Below, one piece after another: positions 9,935-19,003 of a DNA stretch of 64,000 nucleotides. A model generated the notes under the pieces. It made no database searches. It saw only the letters and a program-made list of their open reading frames with translations, and was not told the origin of the DNA. The number at the start of each line of letters is the position of its first letter. Positions within the stretch are counted from its first letter, which is position 1. This DNA is from Pseudobutyrivibrio sp. UBA1225 (GTDB lineage: Bacteria; Bacillota; Clostridia; Lachnospirales; Lachnospiraceae). The stretch lies in NCBI GenBank assembly GCA_002309345.1, contig DBWZ01000002.1:62001-126000 (forward strand), in the 5' to 3' direction. Position numbers and translations under genes: made by a program.

Positions 9935-11125
9935 ATGAAAAAAGTTAGTGTAATTATAACAGTATACAATACAGAAAAATATTTAAATAAGTGTTTAGAC
10001 AGCTTGGTGAATCAAACATATGAGAATATTGAGATAATTCTAGTAAATGATGGCTCAATTGATAATTCAGAAAAGATATGTTTATCATATGCTAAAGAAT
10101 ATAAAAATATTTATTATTTTTATCAAGATAATCAGGGGCAACAATCTGCACAATATAATGGGCTAAAAAAAGCGACGGGAGATTATGTCTTATTTGTAGA
10201 TGCTGATGATTGGATTGAAAATAATATGATTGCCGATATGCTTGGCATGTTTGGCGATGTAGACATGATTACTTCTGGATATATCGCAGAAAATATGGCT
10301 GGAACTACTAAGCGTAAGGTTTGTGATGCTATTGAAGAAGGTGCATATTTTGCTAAAGAGGGATATGAATACATTCTAAATAATTTTTTTATTTACAAAC
10401 ACGAACGGACTAAAGGTTTACTTAACAATAAAGCTTGTAAAATCTTCAAAAGAGATAAAGCGCTTAGGGCAATGGAAATGTCCAACATGGGGATTTCAAT
10501 CGAAGAAGATTTTTTGTTTGTATTTTGTTATTTAATGCTTGCTGAATCTATATATGTAAGCCATAATTGCTACTATCACTATTTACAAAATGAAAATTCG
10601 ATTTCACATTCGTTTGTTGAACACTATTTGTCCGAAAGAGAATTAGTATACGATAAAGTGATAAGTACTTTAATAAATTTTGGACATGAAAAATTGGTTC
10701 CCGAATATCAAAAGAGATTTTATTATGATATAGTGCGCAGTCTTCCAAGTTATATGAAATTCGAAAATATAAATACGGCTGTATTAAATTATTATCCTTT
10801 AATGATGGAAACTCTAAAGGGAAAAAAGATTGCAATATATGGCTTTGGACAAAGGGGAATTGCTTTATATAAGTGGTTGCATTTAGAATTTAAAGAAATT
10901 GATTTGGTTGGAATTATTGATATAGGTAAATTTGGAGAAAAATATGATGATTATGTAATAAAAGACTTGGATAAGGATTTATTAGAAGCTTGCGATTATG
11001 TTATTATCACTATGGTGGATGATAATGCATGTTTAAATGTTAAAGAGAGATTAAATGAGCGTGGAGTGGATGATTCTAGGATTATAAAATTAGCCACCAA
11101 AGATTTACTTGCAATATTTTTATAA
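9935..11125 (+). CDS. GT2 glycosyltransferase with C-terminal Rossmann module
   Basis: About 396 residues. The N-terminus is a GT-A/GT2 domain: VSVIITVYNTEKYL, then ILVNDGSIDNS near residue 40 and the metal-binding FVDADDW near residue 90. A helical middle follows. From about residue 295 a Rossmann-like module begins (KIAIYGFGQRG, then GIIDIG), the same type as in at least eight other proteins here. The ATG at 9935 is preferred since the GT2 strand begins immediately; the GTG at 9923 is a weak alternative. A short 98 bp gap separates it from pseG. Confidence 0.8.
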   Translation: MKKVSVIITVYNTEKYLNKCLDSLVNQTYENIEIILVNDGSIDNSEKICLSYAKEYKNIYYFYQDNQGQQSAQYNGLKKATGDYVLFVDADDWIENNMIADMLGMFGDVDMITSGYIAENMAGTTKRKVCDAIEEGAYFAKEGYEYILNNFFIYKHERTKGLLNNKACKIFKRDKALRAMEMSNMGISIEEDFLFVFCYLMLAESIYVSHNCYYHYLQNENSISHSFVEHYLSERELVYDKVISTLINFGHEKLVPEYQKRFYYDIVRSLPSYMKFENINTAVLNYYPLMMETLKGKKIAIYGFGQRGIALYKWLHLEFKEIDLVGIIDIGKFGEKYDDYVIKDLDKDLLEACDYVIITMVDDNACLNVKERLNERGVDDSRIIKLATKDLLAIFL

Positions 11126-11146
11126 GTATGTGAAAGGATTTATTAT

Positions 11147-13468
11147 ATGAAATTAAGTTTATATAGTTTTGAAGAATTAGTTGATAAGCAAAGCGAGAAT
11201 AAGATAATCATTTCTTATGACTATGATTGTTTGGAAAAATTTGTAGTTAAATCTAGCAGCCGTTTTAGTAATATTACTATTGTGAGTGCAGATATTGCAT
11301 TATGGGATAAAGATGTAGATATATTTGGTGATAAATATACAGTGGTTGATTATAAAAAAGCTTTTTCAAATTGTGAAAAGGTTATATATGTATGCGATGA
11401 AAATGATTTAATATATGATCAAATAAGATATAATACAGAAATTTCAATAGAAGTGATGTATATAGAGTATTTTATGCAATATAATGAAGAAAGAATGGTT
11501 CATAGCATAAGTCTAGATGCAGAGCAAAAAAAGAGGCAAATTCCAAAAAAGATTCATTATTTTTGGGTTGGGGGAAATCCCATGCCAGAAAAATACATTC
11601 AATGCATCGAAAGTTGGAAACGTTTTTGTCCAGACTATGAGATTATTGAATGGAATGAAAGCAATTATGATATAACTAAAATAAAATATATGAAAGAGGC
11701 GTATGAAAATAAAAAATGGGGATTTGTTCCAGACTATGCGCGCTTGGATATTATATATAATAATGGTGGTATTTATTTAGACACGGATGTGGAAATAGTC
11801 AAATCATTTGATGATTTGTTAGATTGTGATGCGTTTATAGGCTTTGAGAGTAGATATTATGTAAATGCAGGATCAGGTTTTGGTGCAAAAAAATATAATA
11901 ATGCAATAAAAAAAATGATGGAAATATATGAAAAAGAATCATTTGTTAATCCAGACGGAACATTAAATATGATAGCAAGTCCGTCTTATCAAACTGCTGT
12001 ATTGAAAAAGTTGGGCTTGGAATGTAATGGTATGTATCAAAAGCTAAAAGACATAGAGGTTTTTCCAGCTAATTACTTCAGTCCTAAAAGTTTTTATACT
12101 GGAATAAATTGGCAGGACGAAAATACATATTCCATTCATCATTATGATGCTACATGGGTGAAAGGGAAAGCTCATGATGAGTCAATAGAGCGGCATGAAG
12201 CATATAAAGAATATATGCAAGGTAAAAAAATACCTTTGACAGTAGTTGATAATCAAAATGGCGATTTGGTTTCGATTATTGTTCCGGTTTATAACGTAGA
12301 AAAATACTTGAAAAAATGTGTAGAGAGTATATTAAATCAAACGTACAAAAATATAGAAATAATATTAGTTGACGATGGTTCTACAGACAAATCGTCAATT
12401 TTGTGTGATGAATATGCAGATAAATATGATAATATTTCTTGTGTCCACAAAAATAATGGAGGTTTAGTATCAGCTAGAAAGGCTGGAGTAGACATTGCTA
12501 AAGGGAAATACGCTTTATGCATAGATTCAGATGATTATATAGATGAAGGAATGGTTGAATTCCTGTACAGAAAAGCCATCGAAGAAGGTTCAGATGTCGT
12601 ATTTTCCAATATGATTGTTGAGAATGAGAGCGATGGAACAAAGTGCTTGATGAAGAGTTCGGTTCCTATTGGAAAGTACAATATGTCGGATAAATCGAAT
12701 AACTTATACAAGCAGTTCTTTGTTGATGATGCGGGAATTGGTATAATGCATGGTATATGTGGCAAGTTGATAGAGTTATCGTTGTATAAAAAGTATCAGT
12801 TAATGGTGCCCGAGGATATTCATTGTGGTGAAGATGCTGCTTGCATGTATCCTTTATTAACTGAGGCGTCGGTGGTTTCAGTGACTGGTGGGTCATTTTA
12901 TCACTATATAAAGAGAGGTGACTCAGTTTTAAACAAACAATATTTAGATTATCTGGCAAATTGGGAACGCTTATATTATTTTTTGAAAGAGCATGTTAAT
13001 ATAGAAAATAATACGACTCGAAAAATAGTAGAAAAAAATCTTTGTATTTTTATAGAGAATAGACTTTTTTATGGTATTAGGAATGTATTCCCAAACAGTA
13101 ACGATATTGTGACATCATCTTCAGTATCAGAGGGAACGGGAAAAAAGATGTGGCAATTTCCGTTTGAATTGATAGAAAAAGGTAGTAATATAGTACTGTG
13201 GGGCGCAGGACAAGTAGGAAAAGCATATTATCAACAGATTAAAAACTCTGATTACTGTGAGTGTGTTGCATGGATTGATAGCAAGAAACATGATGATGGA
13301 TTAGTATTATCAAAAAATGAGGCGGGAAATCTGAACTTTGATAATGTAGTGATTGCAGTATCAAATGAAGATATGGTAGAACAAATAACGAAAACTTTAG
13401 TTGCTATGTACGGAGATGGAGTGGAGAAAAAAATAGTTTGGAAGAAACCTAGAAGATATTTTGTGTAG
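11147..13468 (+). CDS. Multidomain GT32 + GT2 glycosyltransferase with Rossmann module
   Basis: A 773-residue fusion. Residues 1-120 are unassigned, possibly a degenerate Rossmann-like domain. Residues about 132-350 form a GT32/capsular sugar-transferase domain (IPKKIHYFWVGG; catalytic DXD in LDTDVE, 211-216). Residues about 365-590 form a GT2 domain (VSIIVPVYNVEKYL, ILVDDGSTDKS, IDSDDYID). The last ~95 residues are the recurrent Rossmann module (IVLWGAGQVGKAYY, then AWIDSKK). Two complete transferase domains imply that one polypeptide adds two sugars in succession; the specificities are unknown. A GAAAGGA ribosome site precedes the ATG. Confidence 0.8.
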   Translation: MKLSLYSFEELVDKQSENKIIISYDYDCLEKFVVKSSSRFSNITIVSADIALWDKDVDIFGDKYTVVDYKKAFSNCEKVIYVCDENDLIYDQIRYNTEISIEVMYIEYFMQYNEERMVHSISLDAEQKKRQIPKKIHYFWVGGNPMPEKYIQCIESWKRFCPDYEIIEWNESNYDITKIKYMKEAYENKKWGFVPDYARLDIIYNNGGIYLDTDVEIVKSFDDLLDCDAFIGFESRYYVNAGSGFGAKKYNNAIKKMMEIYEKESFVNPDGTLNMIASPSYQTAVLKKLGLECNGMYQKLKDIEVFPANYFSPKSFYTGINWQDENTYSIHHYDATWVKGKAHDESIERHEAYKEYMQGKKIPLTVVDNQNGDLVSIIVPVYNVEKYLKKCVESILNQTYKNIEIILVDDGSTDKSSILCDEYADKYDNISCVHKNNGGLVSARKAGVDIAKGKYALCIDSDDYIDEGMVEFLYRKAIEEGSDVVFSNMIVENESDGTKCLMKSSVPIGKYNMSDKSNNLYKQFFVDDAGIGIMHGICGKLIELSLYKKYQLMVPEDIHCGEDAACMYPLLTEASVVSVTGGSFYHYIKRGDSVLNKQYLDYLANWERLYYFLKEHVNIENNTTRKIVEKNLCIFIENRLFYGIRNVFPNSNDIVTSSSVSEGTGKKMWQFPFELIEKGSNIVLWGAGQVGKAYYQQIKNSDYCECVAWIDSKKHDDGLVLSKNEAGNLNFDNVVIAVSNEDMVEQITKTLVAMYGDGVEKKIVWKKPRRYFV

Positions 13469-13485
13469 ATTTACAAGGAGCAATA

Positions 13486-14427
13486 ATGGTAAGCATAATA
13501 ATGCCAGCGTATAACTGCGAAAAGTATATTTATGAAAGTGTAAAATCTGTACTTAACCAGACATATACTGATTGGGAACTTATAATTATTGATGATTGTT
13601 CAAATGATTCCACTTGGTCAATCATAGAGAGTATTAACGATTCAAGGGTGCGAAAATACAAAAACGATACTAATCGCGGGATAGCTTATACTAGGAATCG
13701 CGGGATAGAGCTTTCTAACGGCGAATATATAGCTCTTTTGGATGATGACGATATATATTTTAGCACTAAGCTCGAGAGGCAAGTTGATTATTTGGAAGCG
13801 CATCAGGATGTTGATATTGTTGGATCAAAAGTTCAATGGATAGATGAAAAGGGCGTAGTTATTTCTGAACCAACAAATGTATTATTCTCACCGGATGAAA
13901 TCAGAGCTCAGTCACTAATGGAGAATCCATTTTGTAATTGTGAGGTATTATTTAGAAAGAGAATGATTGATGAATATGGCATTCGATATGAGGATGGTAT
14001 GTTTGGATTAGAGGATTATCATTTTTGGGTCAGATGTTTAGTGAATTGTAAGGCTTCAAACATTGATGAGTGTCTGTTTTATCACAGAATTTTTAGTGAT
14101 TCAGAAACTTCTAAAGTTGCAAGGAAGAATATAGTTGAGAAGGAATGCACATATAATAAAATAAGAAAGTTAGCTTTTGATTTAAATGGTATAGATATTA
14201 CTGAACATCAAGTGGAAGAGTTAAATAAAAAGTATGGTGTTTGGGGTGATATACCTTTTAAAAATTTGGGGGAATTTAAACATTTCTATTATATTATGAA
14301 TGAAATCATCAAAAGAAATAGTGACGAGATATCAACGAACTATTTGTCTTTTATTTTTAGAAAGAAGATTAATTCTGCGTTATTGTGGAGTAATGAATTA
14401 TGGTGGAAGAATGAGAGTAATTGCTGA
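13486..14427 (+). CDS. GT2 glycosyltransferase
   Basis: A 313-residue GT2 enzyme without membrane segments: VSIIMPAYNCEKYI at the N-terminus, IIIDDCSNDST near residue 40, and a metal-site ALLDDDDIY near residue 85. An FGLEDYHFWVRC stretch around 170 contains the ED pair typical of the catalytic base region. An AAGGAG site is well placed before the ATG. The 3' end overlaps the next small gene by about 17 nt in another frame. Unlike its neighbours it lacks a fused Rossmann module, and the overlapping small gene may be the detached equivalent. Confidence 0.82.
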   Translation: MVSIIMPAYNCEKYIYESVKSVLNQTYTDWELIIIDDCSNDSTWSIIESINDSRVRKYKNDTNRGIAYTRNRGIELSNGEYIALLDDDDIYFSTKLERQVDYLEAHQDVDIVGSKVQWIDEKGVVISEPTNVLFSPDEIRAQSLMENPFCNCEVLFRKRMIDEYGIRYEDGMFGLEDYHFWVRCLVNCKASNIDECLFYHRIFSDSETSKVARKNIVEKECTYNKIRKLAFDLNGIDITEHQVEELNKKYGVWGDIPFKNLGEFKHFYYIMNEIIKRNSDEISTNYLSFIFRKKINSALLWSNELWWKNESNC

Positions 14428-14824
14428 TTTAAAGACTATAAATAAACATGCAATAAAGGAAAAACAAACGATTATTTTGAAAGATAAATATTTTTTTGTT
14501 GATATAGAAAAGTTGTTAAATAGGTATGAGTCCAGTTTTTTTTTATGTGATGATATAAAGAAGGCTTTACTTTTGAAAGAATTTTTGGTAAGGGATGGTG
14601 TTTCGCCTGCTCGAGTAATTTCATTTTTAGATTATAAAAGATATAAGAAAGATGAAGAAATAATATCTAACTTTCATGGGATGGAACGTTTGGAAAGATT
14701 ATATTGTTTCTTTCATACGCTAATAAAGGAATATGATTTTAATAATTTGGTAATAGCGGATTGTGAACGCATATTTAATTCGATAGTGGAGTCCATGACC
14801 GATGAGGATTTTTGGGAACAATAA
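14411..14824 (+). CDS. Small uncharacterised protein, possibly a detached Rossmann-like module
   Basis: About 137 residues from the ATG at 14411; an in-frame ATG at 14393 is possible. It has no recognisable catalytic motif. The middle (a hydrophobic strand near FFLCDD, a helix LLLKEFLVRDGVSPARVISF) resembles the second half of the Rossmann modules fused to neighbouring enzymes, but the G-x-G loop is missing. It overlaps the preceding GT2 gene by 17 nt, so the two are probably co-translated. It could be a partner subunit of that transferase or a relic of a split fusion gene. I do not recognise a family. Confidence 0.45.
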   Translation: MRVIADLKTINKHAIKEKQTIILKDKYFFVDIEKLLNRYESSFFLCDDIKKALLLKEFLVRDGVSPARVISFLDYKRYKKDEEIISNFHGMERLERLYCFFHTLIKEYDFNNLVIADCERIFNSIVESMTDEDFWEQ

Positions 14825-14939
14825 TGATACAAATTATTATCGTTTCTATTACTTATGGGTTATATTTAATTATTGTTAAGATATATATGTTGGATAATTT
14901 GTATCTATACCATAATATAATGCAATATGTTAAAATACC

Positions 14940-14980
14940 AAGAGAAAAGCTTTAAAGAAGGCTTTTCTCTTGTGTTATTT
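14940..14980 (+). terminator. Perfect 11-bp hairpin with T-rich tail between operons
   Basis: The arms are 14940-14950 (AAGAGAAAAGC) and 14961-14971, a perfect inverted repeat with a 10-base loop, followed by GTGTTATTTTT. This fits a rho-independent terminator for the upstream operon. A TATAAT at 14916-14921 lies just before it, and the next gene starts 45 bp after it, so it may instead be a leader hairpin of the downstream operon. Similar -10/hairpin pairs occur at 24.9, 30.6 and 56.1 kb. Confidence 0.65.
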
Positions 14981-15015
14981 TTAAGTGTGAAATTGTTAAG
15001 GAGTTATTAGGTTTT

Positions 15016-17016
15016 ATGAATGGTACAGTTGTCGTTTTATATGGGACAGTTGACAGAGCGAGTAGGAATTATACATTTTTAAAGAGTTCATTTGAAGAGA
15101 AGGAAGGTTTAATTGTTATTGAACAAACAAATCAAGAAATTGATTTTGATTTGTTACGCAGAAAACTAGAAGAAATGACTGCTGAAAGAGTTTTATTTGT
15201 TAGTACAGATATATACGGTCCAGTCAAAGAATTAACACCTATGCTAGAAGCTTTTGATAGTCATGGAGAAGATATAGTGGGGTTGATTTTGCAGCCGCCT
15301 TATTCTGAAGGAATTAACAAACAGTTTTACCAAAGCATAAGTGTTGAATGTTTTAGTCTGAGCTATCGTGTATTAATCGACTCTGATATAAAGGAAAATT
15401 TTGATAAATTTATTATTCATGGAAAGCGGCGATTTATAGAGACTGATGATAACAATCCGCTAGAGATTCTACAAGAAAGAGGATATACAGTTAGTGGTTT
15501 AATTAATAAAGACAATTTTGAAGATTTTGTTATAGATGCCGGTTATGATTACGTAAAGAACAAAAGTTATGAGCTTTTGTCAGATACGGTGTGTCCTTTT
15601 TTATTTAAAAGGCGTTTTGAAGCAGATAACAATTTGAATGATGATTTAAATCGAGCTATAGACTACATTAAAGATAATACAAAATATGATATAGATTTAA
15701 TGCTTGAAGATGTTGCACTAACAGTTAATCCATTAGACAGCAAGCGTAATTTGAATTTAAATTATATTATTCCTCATAGATTTCCTGTTTATAAAGAGTT
15801 TGATGAGGCTATTTATAGTAAAACAGCCATATTTGCACATATTTATTATGAGGATAGAATAGATAATTGTTTTGAATATTTAAATATAATTCCTGATGGT
15901 GTCCATGTATATATAACGACTAGCAACCCTGCATCCTACGAGATTATGTCGAAAAGAATAAAGAAATCATGGAATTTGCGTTTGATAAAAAACCACGGGA
16001 GAGATATAAGTGCTTTATGGGTAGAGGATGCACCAATACTTAAGAAATACGAGTATGTGTGTTATGTTCATGATAAAAAAACTTCTGGTCAAAAGGGAAA
16101 CATATTGAATGGTGATTATTATCATTACAATGTTTGGGAAAATACATTAAAAAATGATATGTATATAAATAATATATTGTACACTCTTTCAACAAATAGG
16201 CGGTTAGGTTTTTTGAGTCCACCATTCCCTATATTTTTTGATTACAAAGGATTGCTGGGATATGAATGGACGATTTGTTATGAGCCAACTCTAGAATTAG
16301 CCCAAGATTTAGGCATAACTGCTAATATTGATGAGAGAAAGCCACCTTTTGCTTTTTCCAATACTTTTTGGGCAAAAACAGATGCGATTCTACCATTAAT
16401 TAATCGTAAATTAGAATATAAAGATTTTCCTGAAGAGCCACTTCCGAACGATGGCTCTATAAGTCATGCTATTGAACGTATATATATTTACGTTGCTCAA
16501 TCGCAGGGGTATTTTTCTGGAATAATGGAGCATTCAGATTATGCTAGCATGGAACTTAACAGTATGCAAAAAATCATGGCAGATAAAAACATAAAATTAA
16601 ATAAAATGTGGGCAGAGCGAGATAATCAGGCTAGAAGAGCCGATAGATTGCAAAGGGAACGAGATGTTTATAGAGAAGCTATAGATAATGCTTATATAGG
16701 CATATCTGCGGCTAAGAGAAAAACGGTTCTTTCTATACCGAAAGGTAAGTTGTATATTTATGGAAGCGGTAAAATTGGTAAAAGAACAGCGAGCCAGTTG
16801 ATAGACTATGGTTTTGAAGTGTCTGCTTTTTTAGTTTCAGATGGACAAGAGATGTCGCAAAAAGTCGACGGAATAAATTGTTATCATTTTAGTGATGTAA
16901 AAATAGTTGAAGATGATATTCTTATAATCGCATTGAATCAATCTAATTATGAGCAAGTAAGAGGAATGCTTAATGAGGTTCCAAATAAAGTTTTATATTC
17001 GGAAATTATTTTTTAG
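15016..17016 (+). CDS. RgpF-type rhamnan synthesis protein with C-terminal Rossmann module
   Basis: A 666-residue protein. The region from about residue 270 to 510 matches the RgpF/rhamnan-synthesis F family: AIFAHIYYEDRIDN, VHVYITTSNP, a NHGRDISAL motif near residue 335, and YVCYVHDKKTSGQ. The N-terminal 260 residues look like a related but unassigned transferase-like domain. A short charged, coiled-coil-like stretch (about 515-555) leads into a Rossmann module (KLYIYGSGKIGKR). RgpF proteins act in rhamnose-glucose wall polysaccharide assembly, so a role as glycosyltransferase is likely. A AAGGAG site lies about 10 nt before the ATG. Confidence 0.75.
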   Translation: MNGTVVVLYGTVDRASRNYTFLKSSFEEKEGLIVIEQTNQEIDFDLLRRKLEEMTAERVLFVSTDIYGPVKELTPMLEAFDSHGEDIVGLILQPPYSEGINKQFYQSISVECFSLSYRVLIDSDIKENFDKFIIHGKRRFIETDDNNPLEILQERGYTVSGLINKDNFEDFVIDAGYDYVKNKSYELLSDTVCPFLFKRRFEADNNLNDDLNRAIDYIKDNTKYDIDLMLEDVALTVNPLDSKRNLNLNYIIPHRFPVYKEFDEAIYSKTAIFAHIYYEDRIDNCFEYLNIIPDGVHVYITTSNPASYEIMSKRIKKSWNLRLIKNHGRDISALWVEDAPILKKYEYVCYVHDKKTSGQKGNILNGDYYHYNVWENTLKNDMYINNILYTLSTNRRLGFLSPPFPIFFDYKGLLGYEWTICYEPTLELAQDLGITANIDERKPPFAFSNTFWAKTDAILPLINRKLEYKDFPEEPLPNDGSISHAIERIYIYVAQSQGYFSGIMEHSDYASMELNSMQKIMADKNIKLNKMWAERDNQARRADRLQRERDVYREAIDNAYIGISAAKRKTVLSIPKGKLYIYGSGKIGKRTASQLIDYGFEVSAFLVSDGQEMSQKVDGINCYHFSDVKIVEDDILIIALNQSNYEQVRGMLNEVPNKVLYSEIIF

Positions 17017-17030
17017 AAAGAGAACATTAT

Positions 17031-18986
17031 ATGAAAAGATTAGCGGTTTTTGCCATTTATGATAAAGAAAACATAATAGATAGGTATGCACTTTATATAG
17101 CGCAGGAACTAAAGAAAGTTTCTGACAAGTTGGTTGTTGTGGCTATTGGTGAGTATAATAAACAGGAACAAGAAAAAATTGAATTGATTACTAAAGATAT
17201 ATATATTCGTAATAACAAGGGGTATGATTCGGGGGCATATAAAGATACCTTATGTGAGTATATAGGATGGGATAACGTATTAAAGTATGATGAGCTTATT
17301 ATTTGCAATGATACTTTTTATGGACCTTTTTGGGGATTTGAACCAGTTTTTGAGAAAATGGATAGGAATAAATGTGATTTTTGGGGTTTTACACGCCATG
17401 ATGCTACTGAAAGATTCCCTACCCATGTTCAATCCTATTTTTTAACCTTTAGACATAATATATTACATGATGACAAATTTAAAGAGTACTGGAAAAATTT
17501 AAAATACCCGTCTAATTATGATGAGGCAAGGGATTTTTTTGAAATGGCTATTTCAACAATTTTCCCGAAACTAGGATATACATTCTCTACTTATGTTAAT
17601 GAAATTGAGGATAATTCCAATACAGATGTATCCTATGATTGTGTTAATTGGCGAAGCTTTTATGCGACTGAGCGGTTGCATTGTCCAATAATGAAAAAAA
17701 AGCGATTTGTAGAAGACTTACAGCTAAGTGATGATATTTCTAAAATGATGGAATATGTGGAAAAACATTCAAATTATGATGTGTCAATGATATGGGAAAA
17801 CGCGATTAGAAATTACACTTTAGCTCAAATTAATCGTGGATATCATTTGCATAAAATTTTTCCTATTAGGAATAGAGTATTGAAAAAATCTAGACTGGCG
17901 ATGGTTCATATAATAGCGGTAATCGATGAGGGCAATGATGCAAAAATGTATTTGGATAAAGTCGCATCTATTTCTGGAGAGGCAACAGTTGATGTTGTTA
18001 TATTGGATTCAAATTTGAAGAAGTATATAGAAAAAAAATATTCTAAATTAAAAGCTATTGTAGCATCAAAGCGAGATAATATTTTCAATTATTTATTTAC
18101 CAATAATAACTATAATAATTATGATTCGAAATATACATTATTTATATCTAATCGGAGAATACTTGAATTAAAGCAACAACAGTTTAACGAAGAAATAGCA
18201 CAGAATAATATTTGGGATAATCTTTTGTTAAATAAGGCGTATATTGAGCAAATAGTTGATTTTTTAGATAATAACTCACAATATGGTATTTTATTTCCAA
18301 ATAGAGATGAGTTTATAATGGGTAATGCAACTCAATATGACTGGGTAAAGGTACATAAACACATTGACTATTTAGCAGATTTACTGGATGCTCCAGAAGT
18401 ATTAATTGACAACGTGGGTGGACGATTTTTATCGCATTCATTCTGGATTAGAACAAAATTACTAAAAAAGTTATGCGAAAGATATTGTTGTGAAGCTGTT
18501 TCAGATAATGATAATGATAATGATTGGGAAGAGGCTCTTCAATTTGTTCTTCCATTTTTTATTAAAAAATGTGGCTATTTGTCTCTAATTATAGAGAATC
18601 AACGATATGCAGCCATGCTTAGAAAGCGTCCTCTCTCGCCAAGGACCATAGTTGAAGAGTCCTATACCGAAAAATATATAAATTTATATAAAGTAAATTT
18701 AAACCATTTTGTCAATCAATGTAAATATATATATATATATGGTGCGGGCAAAGTGGCGGATCAGGTAACAGATTTACTAAATGAGTGTAACATTCCTTTC
18801 GATGGGTATGTAGTAAGCGATGGGCAAAAGCATAATCATGAAAAGAACGCTCATTTAATTAGAGAATTTTCAGAAACAATAGAGCTTGAGTCATGCGGAT
18901 ATATTATAGCTGTTGGAGAAAAGCTCAGACCAGAAGTATTACAATTATTACAAAACAAGGATATTCACAAGTATTATGTATTGTGA
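17031..18986 (+). CDS. RgpF-type protein with C-terminal Rossmann module
   Basis: A 651-residue protein. The N-terminal ~280 residues carry RgpF-type features: FAIYDKENIIDRYALY, IRNNKGYDSGAYKD near residue 62, CNDTFYGPFWG near residue 90, and a THVQSYFLTF segment. The middle (about 290-540) is less conserved. The final ~90 residues are the Rossmann module (YIYIYGAGKVADQV, then GYVVSDGQ), closely resembling the one in the preceding gene, which also has VSDGQ. The two genes are 14 nt apart and probably arose as diverged paralogues acting on one rhamnan-like chain; this is inferred. Confidence 0.72.
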   Translation: MKRLAVFAIYDKENIIDRYALYIAQELKKVSDKLVVVAIGEYNKQEQEKIELITKDIYIRNNKGYDSGAYKDTLCEYIGWDNVLKYDELIICNDTFYGPFWGFEPVFEKMDRNKCDFWGFTRHDATERFPTHVQSYFLTFRHNILHDDKFKEYWKNLKYPSNYDEARDFFEMAISTIFPKLGYTFSTYVNEIEDNSNTDVSYDCVNWRSFYATERLHCPIMKKKRFVEDLQLSDDISKMMEYVEKHSNYDVSMIWENAIRNYTLAQINRGYHLHKIFPIRNRVLKKSRLAMVHIIAVIDEGNDAKMYLDKVASISGEATVDVVILDSNLKKYIEKKYSKLKAIVASKRDNIFNYLFTNNNYNNYDSKYTLFISNRRILELKQQQFNEEIAQNNIWDNLLLNKAYIEQIVDFLDNNSQYGILFPNRDEFIMGNATQYDWVKVHKHIDYLADLLDAPEVLIDNVGGRFLSHSFWIRTKLLKKLCERYCCEAVSDNDNDNDWEEALQFVLPFFIKKCGYLSLIIENQRYAAMLRKRPLSPRTIVEESYTEKYINLYKVNLNHFVNQCKYIYIYGAGKVADQVTDLLNECNIPFDGYVVSDGQKHNHEKNAHLIREFSETIELESCGYIIAVGEKLRPEVLQLLQNKDIHKYYVL

Positions 18987-19003
18987 TAGAAGGTGCAGAA
19001 AAA

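Noticed and set aside
14300..14824. Programmed frameshift joining the GT2 gene at 13486 to the following frame
   Set aside because: The second frame has its own ATG at 14411 and the GT2 domain is complete. There is no slippery heptamer with a downstream structure that I can see, so simple gene overlap is the easier reading.
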